Origin: Scytalidium lignicola
Lineage: Eukaryota > Ascomycota > Leotiomycetes
DNA length: 54,621 nucleotides
Assembly (NCBI GenBank): GCA_002812745.2
Contig: NCSJ02000291.1
Location: 1-54,621 of the forward strand
Reading direction: 5' to 3'
Shown in pieces: positions 32,316-44,121 of this stretch. The notes under the pieces were generated by a model, which did not search any database, was not told the DNA's origin, and saw only the letters and a list, made by a program, of their open reading frames with translations. Within the stretch, counting starts at the first letter, position 1. Each line of letters begins with the position of its first letter. The position numbers and the translations under genes were made by a program.

Positions 32316-33915
32316 ATGGATGACTGTACCAATACCGCTCCCGACTTTAAATATCGGATTAAACCATACAACATCTTCGTGGTGATGATCATGGGTTTAG
32401 GTTCGATGACATACGGTTACTCTGCCAGTATCATCAGTACAACGCTAGTACAACCATCCTTCAATCGCTACATGGAACTTGATACACGCAGAGACGCAAG
32501 CACGTTGATCGGTTTGACCGGCTCGCTCTATCATGCTGGAGGCTTCATAGGGACCTTCTTTGTTGCCTTCTTTGCTGACAGATTTGGTCGTCGAGTTGGT
32601 ATAGCAGTGCCAGCACTGCTGACAATTATATCTGGTGCCCTGCTTGCGGGCAGTGTCAATATGCAAATGTTCGTCATCTGCCGGATGTTTGCCGGCGCTG
32701 CTGCTTATATGATTGTATCTGCAGTCCCTGTGTGGATGAATGAGGTTGTGTCTCCAAGTATCCGAGGTTCTTTAGTCACTTTTCACGCAGCATACATTTT
32801 ACTCGGTTTTGCCGCCGCAGCATGGGTTGGCTATGGGTTTTTTCACTACCATACCATAAACAACTCACAATGGCGAGCTCCCATAGCATTTATGTGTCTC
32901 CCTCCGACACTACTTCTCTGCTGTTTGTATTGGCTCCCAGAGAGTCCTAGGTGGCTAGTGATTCAAGGGAAATTCAAAGAAGCTGAGCAAATCCTATACA
33001 AGCTACATCCATCCAAGGAGGCTGCATATGAGCTACAACAGATTTGTGCCCAGTCGGATCTTGATAAAACTCTTGAAAGCTCTTACATATCATTGATCAC
33101 AAAATCAAGTTACAGAAAGCGTGTTGTTTTAGCGTTGTTCATTACAATATCGGTACAGTTCACCGGACCATTTATAATTAACAACTACGGCCCAATAATA
33201 TACTCTGGATTGGGGTTTGACGTTGACAAACAATTCATCTATCAAGGAGGTTGGAACACACTCTCATTCGGTGCTGCTTTACTTGCGGCTTTGGTTATCG
33301 AGCTTGTACCTCGACAAAAGCTTATTGGCGGTGGGATTATTAGTTGCTTGGCATGCTTATCTATTGAAGCTGCTCTTGTTGCAACTTATGCTACTACGAC
33401 GGAGTCTCTGGCAACCCCCAATAAGTCCGCACTCCAAGCCGCAGCTGCCATGATTTTTGTAAGTGATGCTTCTCCCATATTTGCCTGGCTCCAATTTAAA
33501 CCCTTGGATACATTTGCTGATAAAGAGGTAATATCAGATATATATCGTCGTCTTCCAGTTTACAGTTGATGGTATTCAGTACGTTTATCTGGGCGAAATC
33601 TTTCCTACACATCTGAGAGCCAAGGGTATCGCCTTAGGAATGGCAGGACTCAATTTAATTAACATTATATGGCTCCAGGTCGCTCCGATAGCATTTAGGA
33701 ATATCGGTTGGAGGTTTTATCTTTGTCTTTTTGCCCCCGGGACGATTATGGGGTTGATCATATGGGTATGGTTTCCAAACACCAAAGGCATACCACTGGA
33801 AGAGGCTGCAGCATTATTTGGTGACGAGGTAATCGGTGTTATGTCCTTAACCTTAGTCCCTAAAGAGGACTCAGAGCATGGAACTTCTCATATAGTTAAA
33901 AATAATGACAAATAG
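32316..33915 (+). CDS. MFS sugar-type transporter (lactose-permease-like), 499 aa
   Basis: Predicted plasma-membrane importer of the sugar-porter family. Two exons, 32316-33458 and 33559-33915 (1500 nt, open). Motifs in order: MTYGYSASIISTTLVQPSF, ADRFGRRVGI, AVPVWMNEVVSPSIRG, LPESPRWLVIQGKFKEAEQ, IINNYGPIIYSGLGFD, VYLGEIFPTHLRAKG and FPNTKGIPLEEAAALFGDE. The gene has one intron where the transporter at 18806 has seven, so they are different lineages within the family. It shares key phrases with the pseudogene at 5147-6996. Substrate unknown. Confidence 0.92.
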
Positions 33916-34126
33916 AGCTTTACACACGTTGAGATATGTATTCAAAATGAAAAAATNAAATACTAAAATATTTCAAATGTTGATATGTAACTTCATGTTT
34001 TATTAGTCGTGGCGTAGCTTAATTAAAATCCGCCGAATACAAGGCCCATGATTCCTTTAAAAAATCTATTGATAAACTATATACCTGTTTAGTTTGATTT
34101 AATTTTTAATAATTATAAATTTTACA
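33916..34126. other. AT-rich spacer
   Basis: No gene; AT-rich with an N at 33957, ending at the solo LTR target duplication. Confidence 0.5.
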
Positions 34127-34395
34127 GTGTATGTTGCAATATTTGGAGTTTACGGATGCCACTTCACAGTGTTCTTACGGTTGCCTATGCTAGGGCTTAC
34201 GGATAGAGTTTACGGTAGGCTACCACTGTAGGCAACTATAGGCACCCGTAGGGTGCCTGTACGACCGTAACTGTTGACCATAACGGTTTTACGGCCGTAA
34301 CTCTCTGTATATATAGAATCTGCTGTAGTTGTAGACTCCTTAAGCAATCAATACAATAGTGTTTCTGTATTCTTGCGTTTCTAGTCAACAGTGTA
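34127..34395. mobile_element. Solo LTR with 5-bp target duplication
   Basis: The unit at 34132-34390 (259 bp) begins TGTTGCAAT and ends TCAACA, the TG...CA termini of an LTR with TGTTG/CAACA inverted ends. It is flanked on both sides by GTGTA (34127-34131 and 34391-34395). Inside are TATATATAG near 34310 and an AT-rich end, as in Ty1/copia-type LTRs. No internal retrotransposon sequence is nearby, so it arose by LTR-LTR recombination. It lies 170 bp upstream of the transcription-factor start. Confidence 0.85.
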
Positions 34396-34563
34396 TATCG
34401 GATATATTACAAGAAAGTTCAAATTCTCTGGGTTTGTTTGGATCAATCCGTTTTCAATAGAATTGCATATTATTATTCAATTTAGAGGATAGTCATGTAT
34501 ATTGCCATTATATTTTATCATGAGTGAAAGATCTAGATGATATAACATTACGATGGTATCTAG

Positions 34564-36312
34564 ATGAATAATGATCATATCCCAGGAGAGGACCCTACCT
34601 CATTCTCTCGGTTTAGCTCAGGGCTTCCATATTTACAGCCCGAAGCAGAGCCACCACTGTCAAGTAACCAACATACTAGGAGACGGGCATTTTGGAATTT
34701 CTCCATGGACGATCGACAATGCCTCTTAGATAGGCTATCCAGTTTCCGATCCGTCATTCCAGATTGGTTTCAACTTCCGTCCCGACATGCTATATCTAGA
34801 TACATAGCTGGGTATGTCAATGGATTCCATGACCATTTACCATTTATACATATTCCGACGATTTCAGTGATAACAGCAGCCCCAGAATTAGTCCTTGCTC
34901 TCGCTGCTGTAGGAGCTCAATATTGTTTTGAAACCACCAAAGCCGTTGAAATCTTTAAAGTGGCTAAAATTATCGCCCTCGAACAAATCCGGAGACGCGA
35001 GAAACACTTGAGTCTTTATGTTACAGAAAACTACAACGACCAACCGCTAGAAAGATCAGGAATATCATCACGTGGCATAACTGGGCTTTGCGAAACCAAC
35101 GGCTCTCACAAAGTGGATGAGTCCATACAAACTGCACAGGCCTTGTTACTTCTCCTGGCAATGGCAACATGGGGCAATCACAAGGCATTATTTCGCGAGG
35201 CTCTATCTGTTCAGGGCATTCTAGCAACACTTATCCGGCAAGATGCCCTTCTTACTTACGAACCCCCTATCGATACGACGTGGGAGTCTTGGGTCCGGTT
35301 TGAGGGTGCAAAACGCACCAAGTTTGTTATATTCTGCTTTTTCAACTTCCACTGTATCATATATAACACGACCCCATCAATACTTAGTGCCGAGTTAAAT
35401 ATGAGCCTTCCCTGTTGGGAGTATGAGTGGAGAGCATCTACAGCGTCAACCTGGAATGATATCCACCAACAATCTAGATCCGAGCCCAGTTTTCAGATGT
35501 GCTTACGCCGGCTATTCTCCAAGTCCGATCCTCTAGAAACAATAGCTGCATACTCATCCCTGGGCAGTTACATCCTCATCCACTCTCTAATTCAACACAT
35601 TTTTATGGTGCGTGAGGCCCATCGATGCCAACCGGATTCTGATGGAAGCGTCCCTGTTTCCCAGGTAGTCATCCTGGAGCAGGCTTTAAAACGCTGGCAG
35701 AATGGCTGGGAGCATAATCCGGAATCATCTCTTGATCCCCATGATCCTCATGGTCCGGTGGCATTCAATGCTACAGCACTTCTCAGAATGGCATACATTA
35801 GACTTTCTGTTGATATCGGCCCTGCAAGAGCCTTGGATACACAGGACCCTATATTAATAGCCCGGGCGATTTATCGCAGCCCCGCGGTTAAGCGTAGTCG
35901 TAAGTTAACACGAGCAGCATTACATGCGGCACACGCACTGAGTATCCCAGTCAAATTGGGCGTAAATTTAGTTGCACAGACACAGATCTTTACGTGGAGC
36001 ATTCAGCATTCTCTCTGTTCGCTTGAGTGTGCATTCCTTTTGAGTAAGTGGTTAGAAGCGGTGTCGAGCCCTGCAGTGCAGCCAATACTGAGCGATGAGG
36101 AGAAGAGGCTTTTAGTTTTTGTAGTCAACATGCTCAAGGAGACTGATTTTATGCCATGTGATGCGGAAAGTTCGTATCACAGCTTGAGTGCAAGAGTGGT
36201 GAGGGTATGGGCAAAGCTGTTTCGAGGTGGTGGGACGGTCTGGGATGTTGCTAATATTATCGGAAAGGCTCTGGATCATTACGCCGACATGTTAGAAGGC
36301 GCTTTCACATGA
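34564..36312 (+). CDS. Fungal_trans-domain transcription factor lacking a visible DNA-binding domain, 582 aa
   Basis: One uninterrupted frame. The sequence matches the regulatory middle and C-terminal part of C2H2-type fungal transcription factors with a fungal_trans domain: RRAFWNFSMDDRQCLLDRL, SRHAISRYIAGYVNGFHDHLPFIHIPT, ELVLALAAVGAQYCFE and AQALLLLLAMATWGNHKALF. No zinc finger or Zn2Cys6 motif occurs in the frame or in the 170 bp back to the solo LTR. Family members usually carry two C2H2 fingers at the N-terminus. Either the 5' exon was lost, perhaps with the LTR insertion, or the protein works as a partner without DNA binding. The long intact frame argues against long-standing decay. 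Confidence 0.8.
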   Translation: MNNDHIPGEDPTSFSRFSSGLPYLQPEAEPPLSSNQHTRRRAFWNFSMDDRQCLLDRLSSFRSVIPDWFQLPSRHAISRYIAGYVNGFHDHLPFIHIPTISVITAAPELVLALAAVGAQYCFETTKAVEIFKVAKIIALEQIRRREKHLSLYVTENYNDQPLERSGISSRGITGLCETNGSHKVDESIQTAQALLLLLAMATWGNHKALFREALSVQGILATLIRQDALLTYEPPIDTTWESWVRFEGAKRTKFVIFCFFNFHCIIYNTTPSILSAELNMSLPCWEYEWRASTASTWNDIHQQSRSEPSFQMCLRRLFSKSDPLETIAAYSSLGSYILIHSLIQHIFMVREAHRCQPDSDGSVPVSQVVILEQALKRWQNGWEHNPESSLDPHDPHGPVAFNATALLRMAYIRLSVDIGPARALDTQDPILIARAIYRSPAVKRSRKLTRAALHAAHALSIPVKLGVNLVAQTQIFTWSIQHSLCSLECAFLLSKWLEAVSSPAVQPILSDEEKRLLVFVVNMLKETDFMPCDAESSYHSLSARVVRVWAKLFRGGGTVWDVANIIGKALDHYADMLEGAFT

Positions 36313-36651
36313 TGGCTTCGTTGCTGTCAATGTATTTTGAGAGACCTATGATGAACTGCGATATTAACCTCCACATAAGATCGTAATTTTACCTACATCT
36401 TCAGTTACTGTCTACTTGATAAAGGGGACCCCAATGAAGACATTGACATGACCTGAATATAAGACGGTCAGAGATTCAAGTACTTAGTAAGAGCAGATGC
36501 AAAATCGCGATCTTTTATTTCATCTGAAGGCCGTGAAGCTGATAACCAATTTTCTCTGAATGTGGAGCAAGAAATCGGAGGTGGAAGTTTCCCCAATTTG
36601 GAGGCCCCACTGATCCAACGTAAAAGTTGGAGATCCAACTGTTGTGCATTG
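36313..36651. other. Intergenic stretch up to the LINE
   Basis: No gene is seen. This DNA was continuous with 43514 onward before the LINE inserted. Confidence 0.6.
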
Positions 36652-36667
36652 CTATTGAGAACCTATT
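36652..36667 (+). repeat. Target-site duplication, left copy
   Basis: CTATTGAGAACCTATT here and at 43498-43513 are identical and flank the LINE. Confidence 0.9.
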
Positions 36668-37008
36668 TTTTTTTTTTTTGTAATCATACTCTTTATTCGG
36701 CTATTCCTAATCGGTCGCCTGCAGAGACTCCTCGAGATACAGTACACGGTGTTCTACACTAATATTCCACGATCCTGCCAGTGGCAAAAGAATCAACAGT
36801 ACATGAATAAAAAGGAAAAGAAGAAACAATTCAAAAGTTTAAACACCCGACATAACTCAAATCCGTACACCCATAACTCCGTAGTACAGTTGACCGTCTC
36901 CCTGTTCAGTGCTGCGCGCCTTTGGCAATCTTGTTCTCCTCAGGGTCCATCCCTTGTCTTGGTGTCTGTCTTTTAGGTAAATTAGTTATACTCCTCGTAT
37001 TACTAGTT

Positions 37009-40000
37009 TGCGAACTCTCGGTACAACTCTGGTTTATAATGTTTAAACTGATCTAGAAAGCCAGTTGCTAGCATGAAATTTACTGTCTTTGATGTATATT
37101 TAGGATGTCCTAGTAATATCTTAGTATTCAAGTCAAGACCTTCAAAGTAATAATCTCGTTGCTATTCAAATAAATAGCATGTTTCCAGTACATGCTTGAC
37201 TGTTTGGTCGTCTTCTCCACAATCACAAAATGACAACTCAACTTTGTTGATTCTGTGCAAGTATACGTTTAAGCCTATCTTGCCTATTCTCATCTGTATC
37301 AAGACCAAGCTCATAGCCTTCTGCATTCCCTTGTACAAGCCCCCGATATCTTTCTGTAACTCATTTCCCCAGTAACACCTGTACTGAGCAACGAATTTGG
37401 CCCTAAGCCATTCCACCCGCCAGTCCAGGAGACATTCTCTCCGAATGATTCTCTTAACTGCTGACTGTAGCTGGTAATTCAGGCGTGCCAGTACAGCTCT
37501 TGGTGCAGCTCTTGGTGAGGCTCCTGTCAAGGCTCCTGGGAGCGTGGCTCCACTTATGAATGCCCTTACTGGATCGCCTCCCCTAAGGGTGCCCCCCATA
37601 GGAGCATTTCTTATAAGTCTATTAACTCCTAAGGAGATTTCCCCAAGCCTGGCCCTTGCCGGAGTAGCCTGTACAGGTGTAGCCTGCGCCACCCGCATCG
37701 TTTCCACTGTTTCAGGCCTAACCCACCTAATTCTTAACGCACTTCAGGGTATAGCTTACACAACTCCTTCTGTCCTTGCTAGCCTAATTCTTGCTACTCT
37801 TGCAGGTGTGGTTTGGGAAGTGTTCTAGCTACTCATTTCAACTACATGTATCCCTCCTGTTCTCCCTGTAGCTTCTTTAACTAGTTAGTTTGCTTTCTTT
37901 GCCCCCTCACCTCCAGAGAGTGCTGGTATCCATTGTATACACACTCCGATATTGCTCTGACGCAGCTGGTTCACCTTTCAGACAATATCCTGTAGGATAT
38001 ACTGTCTTGACTGTAATTAGGATCGTACAGTTGACAAAATTGCCGCTTGGTTTGCTGTAAAGACATTAACTTGCCTGATGGCAGATCTTGCCTTCAAGGC
38101 CAGTCTTAAGGCCTCTGAGATGCCCATGAGTACTGCCATGTAGACATTGCTGTGGGTATTTAGCCTTAGGTGTACTTTCGCCATCTACTGCCTGTCTTCC
38201 CACCATGCTACTACCCCTGTATGTCCCCCCTTACCACTTCCTTCAGCGTAGATAACAACCTGCTTAACTGTCTTATGCTGATGTAACTTACTATGCTTAT
38301 ACTCAGCCTTCTCAGGGTCCCTCTTGATAGATGTCGTTGGTGGTTATTACCAAGGAGAAGTTGCATAATGTACAATTAGCTCCAGTAACTTGATTTCTCC
38401 TAATTTCAACTTGTCTTTAAGTCTTTTTTCTAGCTTTTGAAGTAGCGATTATCTTTCCGTTAGTAGGTAGATTCCTGGTTTGCAGATGATTCTACCTACT
38501 ACCATGGTTTTATAAGCTAGGCTGGCTATGATTCAGGTTATAGTTACTGTTGACAGTCTTATCAAGTGTTAGTCTATCCTCATAGTATATGTTTCTTTCT
38601 TTAAGGCTACTAACGTTGTCATTCTAAAGGCTTCTATGGCCACCTGCAAAGCTTCCTTCTAGAGGGCGTTTAACGTTTTTAGCATTTGCTTTCTTCATGT
38701 TTTCCCTCCTTGGTAATCTTTAAGAATGTACTAGATTAAGCATGTGTAAGTCATTACTAGTAATACCATTGCCTTATACAATTTCAGGATCTCTTCTCTT
38801 AATACTCCTCATGTAGAGCTTGTAATTGCTTATAGAGTTACTATTACCTTGCTTGCTCATTCCTTAATGTGTTTCATATGTGCTTGCTATTCTAGTTTAA
38901 GGTCAAAGATAATTCCCAGGTATCATATAGCCTTCTTTAACTTGATTACTTGTGGAGGCTTTCTACTTCCCTCTAAGGCTGTAATGGTAAGTGATCTTTG
39001 GGGGTCCTCCTTGTCAAAATCTTTTAATTTCTTGTCATTTTTATAGGTAAAATGCATCAATTCAAATTTATCTACTGTGAATACTAAAGTATACTTTCTT
39101 GCCTATTCTTTGCACTCCACAGCTATTCTTATAAGAATAGCTATTGTCTTCATAATATTCTTACTTTCAGCGAGAATTCCTACATCATCAATGTACTCTC
39201 CCTTAGTAGTAACTATGAATCATAACTTTTTAGTCTTTACCAGGTTAGCATTGTAGAATAAGTACAGGATTAATGATAATGGAGATCCCTAAGGGATACC
39301 TATATTTATTACGAATTCTAAGCTAGTTCCTTCTGCCAACTTAAGTTTTAATGTATAACCCTGAAGGTAGCTAGTTATCCAGTTCATAAGCTGAAGTGGT
39401 AAGCCTCTTTTTCTTATATTATACAGTAATCGCTAGTGTGATACATTATCAAAAGCTCTGGATACATCTAAGAGTAATAAGCTTATGACTTTTTTCTTTC
39501 TTCATATTGAATAAATCTTTTCTATGAACATATAGGCTGTATACTCATACAAGGAGAGCTTCCTTCCTCTAGTATACTGGATTAGTAGTATGTAATATTT
39601 CTCAACTAAGTATTAAATACATTTCACTAGAATTGTATCTATTACTTTTCTAATAGTATTCATAAGTGCAATTAGCTTGTATGCTTTTGGGTTTGAATAA
39701 TCCAGCTTGCTTGATTTCCACAAGACTACTAAAACTGATTTCTTAAAGTGTTTTAAGTAATATTCTAACTTTAAAGATGTATTAAACACTTTTGTAAGAA
39801 TTAGCACAAGCTTTTTTGCTATTGTTTTAAGGACCTTATTAGGGATTATATCCTCCCCTAAGGCTTTGTCTAAGAGTACATATCTCAGAGCCTTAGTTAC
39901 CTCCCATTCTGTAATTTCAAGCTATTAGCCTTTGGCCTAGGGGTATCTGAATCCTGTGATATCTTCTAAGCTAGCTTTTGGTAGTTTTAAGAAGAGTATC

Positions 40001-41500
40001 TCCTTAAGAGCTTTGTATTTCCCCTCTAAATCTTCTGCCATAATCTTATCTTTTCTCCTGATTTCCAGGGTGAATACTATTGTAGGAGTTATGCAGTTCT
40101 TGGCCTATTTGGCTAATCTCTATAGTCTTACTTTATCTTTTACCTCTAAAACCAGTTTTCGGTGGATTTGTCTGTTACAATTGAAAATTGCCTTGTCTCT
40201 CTTATTTTTAGCTTCTTAGAATACCTTGAAGTTCCTCTTAGTTAAGCATACTCTTTTCTTGTAGTCTACTTTCTTCAATTCTTTTATGATGTCTTTAACA
40301 TCTTCTGTAAAGCTTGGACAGGAGAATCAAGAGACTTTGACTATTAGCATTAAGTTCTTGATTCTTATGTTCAGGGTATTTATGATTACTGTTATTATTA
40401 AGTTGATTTCTTTTATAGTATTCATTTGTTATACTTCTGGCAAATGTTCTTTTACTACTGTAATCAACATCTCTAGGTTAAGCTTTATAAACACTTTTAT
40501 AATAGTTTCAGAAGGTGTTTAAAAGTTGATTTAGATGGTAGTTTTTATAAGAAGATAATCTGAGGAATGATTTAATCATTCAGTTACCTTGTAAGTAAGA
40601 ATCTTATCTTGAATTTCTAATGTTGTCTATACAAGATTAATATATAATCCATCCGAATTTTCACTTTGTATAGTGTTGTCTGAAGGCTTTATTATTATTC
40701 TTAGCTCTAAGACTAGCTTCATTCTATTCTCTTCCATCTTTTTTATCAAGTAATCATATAATGTACTATTTAGTCTACTTATTCATTTGTTGTTAAACCA
40801 CATCTAGTATTATAAGTTAAAATCTCTTATGATAATTTGTAGGTTATTCTGATATCTTGTAAATGCTTAGTCTAGTTGTAAGAATGTGCTATTCGTTTAT
40901 AATCCTTTATACTCTCTGTCCATGAAATAAGCTATTTCTTTGTTGAAATCTTTTTTTATCCTTATGAGGATTATATATATTATGAATAGATATTTCTTTA
41001 GGTTCTCTGCCAATTGTTGTTTTAATGTAAGTTGTCATGATGTTCTCTTCCCTGGTTATAATCCTAATTGTGTTTTTGTCGATTTTTATAGTATTTATAA
41101 GAAAGCAGACATAAAGCATTTTACTAGTAATTAACATATATACTTAGTATTTATCTTTCGACGGATTGTGAGTACTCCATAGTTCTCTTCTTATGCTTAG
41201 CTATAACTTCTGAATAGTTATTACTCTATAATTCCTAGTATGTTTATTTGCCAAAAAGGCTGACATCATACCATAGGACTTTCTTGTGTTGTACTGTAAT
41301 ACTCTAAGCTCATTTAGGTGTCTTGTCATATGCAAGCTGTTATTCTCTTGTTTTTCCAAGGCTAGATTACTGTAAATGGTCCTTGCTATTGTTATGTCTG
41401 TCTTGCTAGGCTTCTCGTTTTTATCCTTTTACTGGAGGCTGCCGAGCTGGAGGTACTTGTGGTGGTGGTGGTAATGGTAGCCTGGCTACTGCTTTAGGAG
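37009..41500 (-). pseudogene. LINE ORF2 (reverse transcriptase), heavily mutated
   Basis: Two palm-domain motifs can still be read on the minus strand: GIP*GSPLSLILYLFYNA at about 39240-39300, where TAG replaces the Gln of GxPQGSPLS, and YIDDV at 39181-39195, the catalytic Asp pair. The last part (37162-37707) is open. It contains an Ala/Pro-rich linker and the C-terminal zinc motif CDCGEDDQTVKHVLETC (C-x-C-x8-H-x4-C), then meets a TAG at 37162 and continues in frame to about 37009. The endonuclease domain expected at the 5' side was not resolved because of stop density. Confidence 0.8.
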
Positions 41501-41920
41501 GCTACTCCTGAGCCCTCATCTCCTTCGTGAATTTGCTCTATGCCTTGCGAGGGCTCTAAAGCTTCTTCTGGGATGTCGAACATTACTGTCCTATCTACCA
41601 TTCTTTTAACGATTAACTTGTGCTTCCTAAATCCTGTTATTGAAGTTGTTGATGTAGTTAACGTTTTTACAGCTTTTACAAGAGTAGCTTACACCCGCTG
41701 CCTTGGTACCAAGACCATGTTACTATCTCCCAGTAGTTTCATGCACTTGCTAGCCCATTCCACCTGTTGTGTTCTGTGTGATTTGAGCGTTTTTAGCATT
41801 AGCGGTAATTCTGGGAATTCAAGGTCCTCACTAGGGATGCGAATTAGTGTCCTAGGGGGTTAGGGTATCCTTGGTTCCGGTTGTCTAGCCTCCTGTTAAG
41901 GCTCTTGTTAGTGGTCTTGT

Positions 41921-43392
41921 TCAGGCTATTAGAGCGTTGTAACCTCTTGGATTTGTACTCCTCCGGCTTCCTAGGTAGTCCCTGTAGACCTTTCTGTGGC
42001 TGGCTTCCGGGTGCTCACTTCTGATACCCTTAGCATGACGTTTATGACCAGGAAGTACAGATTCTCCATAAGGATCCTCTTTGCCTTCACAATCTTGTCT
42101 ATCACTCTCTTCTTGTGATTGTAGCTTTGCGACCAAGCTGAATGGCGTCCCTTGTACAAAGGACATTTAAATTTAGTGTAATCTCTCTTGTCTAGGTGGT
42201 CACTGGTTTTATGATCCTCCGCTGAGTAGTAGCTGCACACTGTTGTTTTAGTGTATGCAGCTATGATATGGTCATACCTGTGATACCCGTAGTACTGTAC
42301 AGCTTAGCAGTCTTTGCTGTACTTCTGGGTCCGTTTCCAGTGCTTATCCCACAGTAACCTTCCCTGCTTAATCAAGGTGTTGGCATCTTCGGGTCTCTTG
42401 AATTCAATGACCATAGCGTTCACCTGCTTATCGCTGGCCAATCGTCCTAGCCAGCATATTCTCTCAATGTTCGAAGATTTGACTATTTCCTTGTTCCAGA
42501 ATTCGATATTATGAATAACTTCCTCTTGGTGTGTTATGTTTGCCTTTGCTACCAGAATTCCTGATACTACCATTTCGTATGTGGGTATCATCACCCTGGC
42601 GCTTGCTCTCAATGCTCCCTCTTATTCCTTTCAGTTGTGCATAAGTCTGTCAGTTGTTAAGCTATCGCTGGTGTATGCATAGATGTCTCCGCTGGGTAAG
42701 ATTCGTGTAGCAATTATCCATTTTGTGCTTGACGTAATGGTCCAGGCGTTATTGTTTACCAGAATGTTGATGCTAGAAGACTGGGCAATGGCCTTGTTGA
42801 GGAGGTTGATGAGGCCCTTCTTGGGGTCTGTCTGGTTAATAGCCGTGTTGACAATAGTCTTGTCTGGTGTTCTGATGCGTAATTCCCTGGTTCCAGGTCC
42901 TTCCTGGGCTGTCGTAGCTGTGGTGGTGGTGGTGGCCTTGGTCCGTAAGGACACGTTACCGGTCCCGTTGGAGGATGCGATGCCTGCCCATGATGATTCT
43001 GTCGAGTGTGATGAGTTGCTCCTGGCCAGCTTTCTCTGGAATAGGCTGGTGATCTTGTTGAATTAGTCTTCGAACTTCTTGTCCATCTCCTGCTTCATGG
43101 CCTGGAACCTGTCGTCGTCTCCGGTCGGGGTCTGGCTCTGGGCTTGTCGGGCTTCCTTGTCGCCCCTGAGGTACGCTTTCACGGCCCTCAGGTACTCCAT
43201 GGCGTTCTCCGATGGGATGGGACGGGCTTTCCTGCCCTCGTAATCCTCTGTGGCTGGTTTCCGACCGACATATTCGATCAGGAGGTCGGTGTCGTGAAGG
43301 AGGTAGGTGAGCTGCTCGGCGCGGTCCTTGGCTTTCTTGCCCACCTTTGGACAGCCAGTGTCCACCAGGGATTCCTTACCACTGGGTGGCAT
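41921..43392 (-). pseudogene. LINE ORF1 (gag-like) with nonsense codons
   Basis: From the start at 43392 (MPPSGKESLVDTG), one minus-strand frame can be followed through stops near 43063, 42631 and 42304. It includes a coiled-coil-like KQEMDKKFED end, a Thr-rich linker, an RNA-binding-like domain (IVNTAINQTDPKKGLINLLNKAI to EDANTLIKQGRLLWDKHW), then CCHC knuckles. The first knuckle reads CSYYSAEDHKTSDH and the second CPLYKGRHSAWS; each has Tyr where the second Cys belongs. Confidence 0.75.
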
Positions 43393-43497
43393 GGAATAAG
43401 GGCCTGGGAGTCGATTCCCGTTGTCGGATGGCCGGTCGGGGGGGTGGTTGTCGAGTAAATTCCAAAAAGTCGATTTGGGCGCGCGGAGATGTTTTTT

Positions 43498-43513
43498 CTA
43501 TTGAGAACCTATT
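43498..43513 (+). repeat. Target-site duplication, right copy
   Basis: Same 16 bases as 36652-36667, immediately outside the LINE 5' end. Confidence 0.9.
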
Positions 43514-44121
43514 CTAGTAACAATGCTGCCGAGATTCCGTTTGTTGATTAGATCGCAATTTCTAGATATATCTTAAGACGTGATCGACCTGTCGGAGAAA
43601 TATGCGGGGAAATGTTGGGGAAGACACGACCAACTACAGTTCTGGACTCCAGTGTTTCCCTTGTAAAGTTGTAAAGTTGTAAAGCTTTTTTTTTTTTTTA
43701 CCTTCAGCCCCGTTTGTATTTTTCTGCCCTGCAGTTTAACGCAATAACTGACGGAATAGCATTTACTGAGGCTCTTTAAATCGAAACAGATCCTTCCAGC
43801 CTTGCAAGCTCAACCAGCACAGAATTGGCTCACGGAGTCTTCTTCAATAATTCTACACTTGGGGAAAAGCCGACAATGGGGAACACAAAGAGGACAGTCA
43901 ATAATTCGCCGTTTTATCCGCCTAAAGCATGAGGAGACAATGCGGGGAAGTATCTTATCGGTGCTGTCTTAAAACATTTTATTTTGCCATTACATTGATA
44001 AATTAATTCCCACATCATTCTCTCCACCCCAAGTAATAGTGGATTTGAGCATTTGTTTGAAAATTAAACCTCGGAAAAGGAAGTAGAGAAGCAGAATTGC
44101 CGGAGAGAAAATTGATTGGAG
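43514..44121. other. Intergenic stretch upstream of the dehydrogenase
   Basis: No gene is seen. A GTTGTAAA unit is repeated three times at about 43663-43685, followed by a T run. No CGG-N10-CCG site was found. Confidence 0.6.

Larger units (their letters stand above)
36668..43497 (-). mobile_element. Full-length Tad-like LINE (non-LTR retrotransposon), 6.83 kb, RIP-damaged
   Basis: On the minus strand the element starts at about 43497, has ORF1 with zinc knuckles, ORF2 with reverse transcriptase, and ends in poly(A), seen as a T run from 36668. A 16-bp target duplication flanks it. Both ends are GC-normal (about 41.5-43.5 kb and 36.7-37.8 kb), while the centre (about 37.9-41.4 kb) is AT-rich with many stops. 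The length suggests a complete insertion rather than the usual 5'-truncated copy. Confidence 0.9.

Noticed and set aside
34700..35240. Minus-strand frames at 34575-34757 and 35021-35230
   Set aside because: Antisense to a long open regulator frame.
42683..43066. 127-codon plus-strand frame, and another at 43144-43458
   Set aside because: Antisense to LINE ORF1, which has the coherent minus-strand protein.
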